DNA from: JBGOTP01 sp041476545
Lineage (GTDB): Bacteria; Acidobacteriota; Vicinamibacteria; Vicinamibacterales; CAVVIG01
Reading direction: 5' to 3'
Length of the DNA stretch: 9,550 nucleotides
NCBI GenBank assembly: GCA_041476545.1
Contig: JBGOTP010000193.1
Span: 1 to 9,550, forward strand
Part shown: piece by piece, positions 6,548 through 9,550 of the stretch
Position numbering within the stretch: the first letter of the stretch is position 1
Layout: the number at the start of each line of letters is the position of its first letter
Translations under genes and position numbers: made by a program
The notes under the pieces: model-generated
The model's database searches: none
What the model saw: only the letters and a program-made list of their open reading frames with translations
What the model was told of the DNA's origin: nothing

Positions 6548-6973
6548 ATGGGCACAACATCCAATAGCGGCAAGGCGTTCGTCATCGAGAAGACCGAGGA
6601 CCAGTGGAAGGGGGACCTCTCACCCGAGCAGTTCCACGTCCTGCGCGAGCACGGCACCGAGCGGCCTGGCGCCAGCCCTCTCAATGGCGAGAAGCGAACA
6701 GGGACATTCTTGTGCGCGGGATGCAAACAGCCATTGTTCACGTCGGACGCGAAGTTCGAGAGCGGAACCGGATGGCCGAGCTTCTCGACACCGCTCGATA
6801 CCGCCGTCGACACGACCGAGGACCGCTCGTCCTTCATGACGCGCGTCGAAGTGCACTGCTCGCGCTGCGGCGGACACCTCGGCCACGTGTTTCCAGACGG
6901 CCCGCGACCGACGGGGCTGCGATATTGTATGAACGGCGCCGCGTTGAACTTTCAGCCGGACGGGCAGGGTTGA
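6548..6973 (+). CDS. msrB: Peptide-methionine (R)-S-oxide reductase MsrB
   Basis: The 141-residue product reduces the R form of methionine sulfoxide in proteins. The zinc-binding pairs are C56-C59 and C104-C107, the substrate-site block is SGTGWPSF (72-79), and H110, H113, R125, C127 and N129 form the usual active-site end (RYCMNGAALNF); C127 is the catalytic cysteine. Length is that of a free-standing cytosolic MsrB and there is no signal peptide. Besides the zinc cysteines only C127 is present, and T74 stands where many family members have a resolving cysteine. The start ATG is 12 bases after the ATPase stop with only a weak GAGA-like ribosome site, so it may depend on coupling to the transporter transcript. 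msrA follows after a repeat element. Confidence 0.95.
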   Translation: MGTTSNSGKAFVIEKTEDQWKGDLSPEQFHVLREHGTERPGASPLNGEKRTGTFLCAGCKQPLFTSDAKFESGTGWPSFSTPLDTAVDTTEDRSSFMTRVEVHCSRCGGHLGHVFPDGPRPTGLRYCMNGAALNFQPDGQG

Positions 6974-6983
6974 GGGCGACGCT

Positions 6984-7090
6984 CGTAGTGCAGGCCTTCC
7001 GCCTTCGCTGAAGCTTCGGCGGACCGCCGTAGCCTTGGCGGAGGCTGGTCAGGCCTGCCAGGCACGGCGGGGCTAAAGCCCCGCACTACG
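6984..7090. repeat. Palindromic repeat element between msrB and msrA
   Basis: The element is bounded by CGTAGTGC (6984-6991) and its perfect inverse GCACTACG (7083-7090). Inside are three hairpins: TCCGCC/GGCGGA (6998-7003 with 7018-7023), CCGCC/GGCGG (7024-7028 with 7037-7041, loop GTAGCCTT) and GCGGGGC/GCCCCGC (7067-7073 with 7078-7084, loop TAAA). The inner unit CGCCGTAGC...GGCGGA matches the hairpins in the 23S-5S spacer. It has the look of a REP/MITE-like non-coding element with no gene in it. It may also affect mRNA stability or stop part of the msrB transcripts, though no T-run follows. Just after it, GCTGAGA is repeated (7091-7104). Confidence 0.75.
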
Positions 7091-7120
7091 GCTGAGAGCT
7101 GAGAGCTGGAGGTACTGACT

Positions 7121-7774
7121 ATGTTCGGAGGATCGCCGAAAGGTCCGTCGGCGGCCGGGGCACTGCCTGGACGTCAGGAGCGCATGCCCGTGCCGGCCGC
7201 GCATTTCGTCAACGGCCATCGCCTCGAGCCGCCGTTTCCGGACGGTCTCGATCGCGCGATGTTCGGGTTGGGATGTTTCTGGGGCGCGGAGCGCAAGTTC
7301 TGGGAGCTCGATGGCGTGTATTCGACGGCGGTCGGGTACGCCGCCGGACATACTGTCAATCCCACGTATCGCGAAGTCTGCAGCGGCATGACGGGTCATG
7401 GCGAAGTCGTGCTGGTCGTGTTCGATCCGGCCGTTGTTCGCTATGAAGATCTCCTGAAGGTGTTCTGGGAGAGCCACGACCCGACCGAGGGCAATCGCCA
7501 GGGCAACGACGTCGGCACCCAGTACCGCTCCGGCATCTACTGTTACGGCGACGAGCAGCAGCGGGCCGCCGGGGCCTCGCGCGATAGGTTTCAGAAGGAG
7601 CTGCGGAACGCGCGCTACGGTCCGATCACAACCGAGATTCTGCCCGCGCCCGAGTTCTACTATGCCGAGGACTATCACCAGCAGTACCTCGCCAAGAACC
7701 CGGACGGCTATTGCGGGCTCGGCGGCACTGGCGTGAGCTGCCCCGTGGGCGTGACCACGAAGGCCGTCTCCTAG
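7121..7774 (+). CDS. msrA: Peptide-methionine (S)-S-oxide reductase MsrA
   Basis: The 217-residue product reduces the S form of methionine sulfoxide, complementing MsrB. The catalytic motif GCFWG (51-55) has C52 as the nucleophile, followed by E57. YRSGIYCYGDEQ and the YYAEDYHQQYLAKNPDGYCGLGG block are family hallmarks. The C-terminal C198 and C207 (GYCGLGGTGVSCP) fit the three-cysteine, Escherichia coli-like long form that is recycled by thioredoxin. An N-terminal extension of about 45 residues precedes the core, as in that form; no signal peptide is seen, so it is cytosolic. ATG 7121 has GGAGG (7108-7112) eight bases before it. It is 147 bases from msrB, with the repeat element between; whether it shares a transcript with msrB is open. 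The next gene converges with only nine bases between the stops. Confidence 0.95.
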   Translation: MFGGSPKGPSAAGALPGRQERMPVPAAHFVNGHRLEPPFPDGLDRAMFGLGCFWGAERKFWELDGVYSTAVGYAAGHTVNPTYREVCSGMTGHGEVVLVVFDPAVVRYEDLLKVFWESHDPTEGNRQGNDVGTQYRSGIYCYGDEQQRAAGASRDRFQKELRNARYGPITTEILPAPEFYYAEDYHQQYLAKNPDGYCGLGGTGVSCPVGVTTKAVS

Positions 7775-7783
7775 GCCCGACGC

Positions 7784-8446
7784 TCATGGTTTTGCGTAGA
7801 TGACGAACCACTTGTCCGGGAAGAGATCGTTGAATGCTTCAACGGGTTTCAACCCCGCCGCCGCCATCCACGTCGTCGCCTGCTCCTGGCTCACCTGCAA
7901 CTCCGGCTGGGTCGTGTGACCGCCCTGGCCGGGCTTGAACTCAATAATCGCCACTCGCCCGGCCGGCTTCAGGTATCCCGCGAGATTCTTCAGGTACACG
8001 TCGCGATGCTCGATGTGGTGCAGCACGTCGTTGATGAACGCGAGATCGATCTCGCCTGGAAGCGACGGGTCGTCGTACTCGCCCAGCACTCCTTCGACGT
8101 TGACGAGGCCCTGTTCGGTCGCCGCTTCCGCGATGTGCTCGAGAAGCTTCTCGTCGACCTCGACCGCGTAGATCTTGCCTCCGGGTTTGACCGACGAAGC
8201 GAACCGGAGCGTGAAGATGCCGGTCCCAGCACCGATGTCCGCCACGATCTGCCCGGGCTTCAGTGCCAGCTTGCCGATCGTCTCGTAGATCTTGAGGCTC
8301 TGAATCCTGGCCGGCGTCTCGAGCGTGTTGATCCACTCTTCAGCCGTGCGGCTGGCGAGCTGCGCCGAGGCCCGCGGCGCGAACGCGACGCAGAGAAATA
8401 GAACGACGTATGCGAGACATCCCTTGTTGGCCATGATGCGTCTCAT
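7784..8446 (-). CDS. Class I SAM-dependent methyltransferase with a signal peptide
   Basis: The 220-residue product has a Rossmann methyltransferase core: motif I VADIGAGTGIF (68-78), the acidic E96/D98 pair after strand 2 (YAVEVDEKLL), LAFINDVLHHIEH (135-147) and LKPAGRVAIIEF (159-170). Residues 1-28 look like a signal peptide (positive MRRIMANK, hydrophobic LAYVVLFLCVAFA, RASA cleavage site), so the enzyme seems to be exported or membrane-anchored, which is unexpected for a SAM user. The only cysteines (C10, C19) are in that leader, so an ArsM-type mechanism is unlikely. ATG at 8446 overlaps the stop of the HupE-like gene (ATGA) and has GGGAGG before it; longer in-frame starts lie inside that gene and are rejected. 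A start at the inner ATG (8434) would still keep the hydrophobic stretch. Substrate unknown. Confidence 0.88.
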   Translation of the reverse strand: MRRIMANKGCLAYVVLFLCVAFAPRASAQLASRTAEEWINTLETPARIQSLKIYETIGKLALKPGQIVADIGAGTGIFTLRFASSVKPGGKIYAVEVDEKLLEHIAEAATEQGLVNVEGVLGEYDDPSLPGEIDLAFINDVLHHIEHRDVYLKNLAGYLKPAGRVAIIEFKPGQGGHTTQPELQVSQEQATTWMAAAGLKPVEAFNDLFPDKWFVIYAKP

Positions 8447-9543
8447 GAAATGCCTCCCGGAAAGAACACGCGTTGAATGAACCAGAATGTGCCGGCAGCC
8501 ATGACGCCGACCGAACCGGCGACGGCGAGCTGGCGTCCGGCCCATTCGCTGCGGGATTTGAGTGCGGCGATCGCCGCGGCGATCGCGACGACGAGGAGCA
8601 GTTGGCCGATTTCGACGCCGGCGTGGAAGGAGAGGAGCGACCATCCGAGCGCGCGGCGGGACAGCTCCATGGCCCGGAGCACGCTGGCGAAACCAAAGCC
8701 ATGGACGAGACCACAGACTGCCGCGATCCAGGCGCGCATGTCGCGGCCGTCGTGCACCATGAGGTTGTCCACGCCGACGTACACAATGATGAGTGCGATG
8801 GCCGGCTCGATAAAACGCGGGCTTGGGGAAAACACGCTGAACGCCGCGAGCGACAGGCTGACGGCGTGCGCCAGGGTGAACGCCGTGACGACGACGAACA
8901 GCCGGCGCGGCGTTCCGCCGAGCAGGAGCAGACCGGCGAGGAACACCAGGTGATCCGGTCCGGTGAGCATGTGGCGGACGCCGTCCGATACGAACCGGCG
9001 CGTGACCGCCAGCAGTCCGCGCGGACTGCCAGTGAAGTACTCGAATCGGGCGTGTCCCTGGTCGAGAATCACCTGGGACGCGATCGCGTCGTGCTCGTAG
9101 AAGTTGACGAACGTCTGATGCGCCGGATCGTACGGAAAGAGACGAGCGGTAACGGTCAGCGTCGCCGGTGATTGCGCCAACTGGAAGCGTCCGCGACGCT
9201 GCACGGAATTCCGATCGACGAGTGCTTCTGGCGCGGACCAGGTGCCGGTCAGGAGCCGGCCGTCGGCCTCGATGCGGAGACGGCCGTCGACGAGGGCCGC
9301 AATCTTCAAGGCCTGCGACTGCAGGACCGCCGGATCGAGTAGACGTTCGTTGGGATCGATACCGAGATCGTGCGCGACGTCAAAGATATGTGCGACGAGC
9401 GTGACGTCAATAGTCCCAGGGGCGCCGGGGACGCCGCCCTGAACGCGGATGTCGAGATAGCTGAACGGCACGGGATGCGCGGCCGCGTCAGCGGCGATGC
9501 CGGTCAAGCCCAGCACCACCACGGCGACGCTCAGCCCTTTCAT
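8443..9543 (-). CDS. HupE/UreJ family membrane protein with N-terminal exported domain
   Basis: The 366-residue product has a signal peptide (1-22), about 160 residues of predicted beta-rich periplasmic sequence (23-185) and a C-terminal membrane domain of about six helices. The membrane part carries the HupE/UreJ_2 pattern: RHMLTGPDHLVFL (190-202), AFTLAHAVSLSLA (221-233), VCGLVHGFGFA (276-286) and FHAGVEIGQLLL (306-317), with H191, D197, H198, H226, H281 and H307 as likely metal ligands. Members are thought to move nickel or other transition metals, but this long, signal-bearing branch is not characterised to my knowledge. No urease or hydrogenase gene is in view. ATG at 9543 starts a good signal peptide; only seven bases remain upstream in the window, so the ribosome site is unseen and an earlier start is possible. 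Coupled to the methyltransferase gene. Confidence 0.88.
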   Translation of the reverse strand: MKGLSVAVVVLGLTGIAADAAAHPVPFSYLDIRVQGGVPGAPGTIDVTLVAHIFDVAHDLGIDPNERLLDPAVLQSQALKIAALVDGRLRIEADGRLLTGTWSAPEALVDRNSVQRRGRFQLAQSPATLTVTARLFPYDPAHQTFVNFYEHDAIASQVILDQGHARFEYFTGSPRGLLAVTRRFVSDGVRHMLTGPDHLVFLAGLLLLGGTPRRLFVVVTAFTLAHAVSLSLAAFSVFSPSPRFIEPAIALIIVYVGVDNLMVHDGRDMRAWIAAVCGLVHGFGFASVLRAMELSRRALGWSLLSFHAGVEIGQLLLVVAIAAAIAALKSRSEWAGRQLAVAGSVGVMAAGTFWFIQRVFFPGGIS

Positions 9544-9550
9544 GCGCGTC

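Noticed and set aside
7067..7084. Intrinsic terminator for msrB
   Set aside because: The hairpin is strong but no T-run follows on either strand and it is embedded in the symmetrical repeat element.
7784..8446. ArsM-type metalloid methyltransferase as partner of the HupE-like protein
   Set aside because: The conserved cysteines needed for arsenite binding are absent; the mature protein has no cysteine.
8447..8644. Longer methyltransferase start with an Arg-rich leader
   Set aside because: It lies inside the HupE-like gene and would bury the signal peptide; ATG 8446 has GGGAGG ahead of it.

Overview
The window looks like the chromosome of a GC-rich bacterium. A ribosomal RNA operon tail is followed by housekeeping and envelope genes with no plasmid, phage or transposase gene. 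The mix of a secreted PQQ-type propeller (WPQFRG start), an LVIVD-repeat propeller and hairpin repeats of the type CGCC(G/A)TAGC...GGCGG suggests Acidobacteriota, perhaps Vicinamibacteria. That assignment is inference from remembered patterns; the 23S tail alone does not prove it.

Layout. 1-126 is the 3' end of 23S rRNA, 127-511 an unusually long 23S-5S spacer full of hairpins, and 512-631 is 5S rRNA, followed by a strong intrinsic terminator (642-690). Converging on it from the minus strand is a two-gene unit: a secreted PQQ-like propeller (1852-3201) overlapping by ATGA a secreted seven-repeat LVIVD propeller (815-1855). A 164-base divergent spacer (3202-3365) separates this from a plus-strand run: a short-chain dehydrogenase (3366-4145), a fused amino-acid ABC binding protein/permease (4176-5834), its ATPase (5831-6535, ATGA overlap), msrB (6548-6973), a 107-base palindromic repeat element (6984-7090) and msrA (7121-7774). 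Converging on msrA from the minus strand is another ATGA-coupled pair: a HupE/UreJ-type membrane protein (8443-9543) and a SAM-dependent methyltransferase with a signal peptide (7784-8446).

How the genes may work together. The ABC proteins form a complete polar-amino-acid importer. Its close spacing to msrB and the nearby msrA make a plausible link between amino-acid (perhaps methionine or methionine sulfoxide) uptake and repair of oxidised methionine, but the substrate cannot be read from the sequence. The two propellers are probably co-translated periplasmic proteins. The HupE-like protein and exported methyltransferase are probably co-translated too, and this is the least explained pair here. 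I see no defence system, CRISPR array, tRNA or mobile gene. The most unusual features are the shared hairpin repeats in the rRNA spacer and between msrB and msrA, and the exported methyltransferase.
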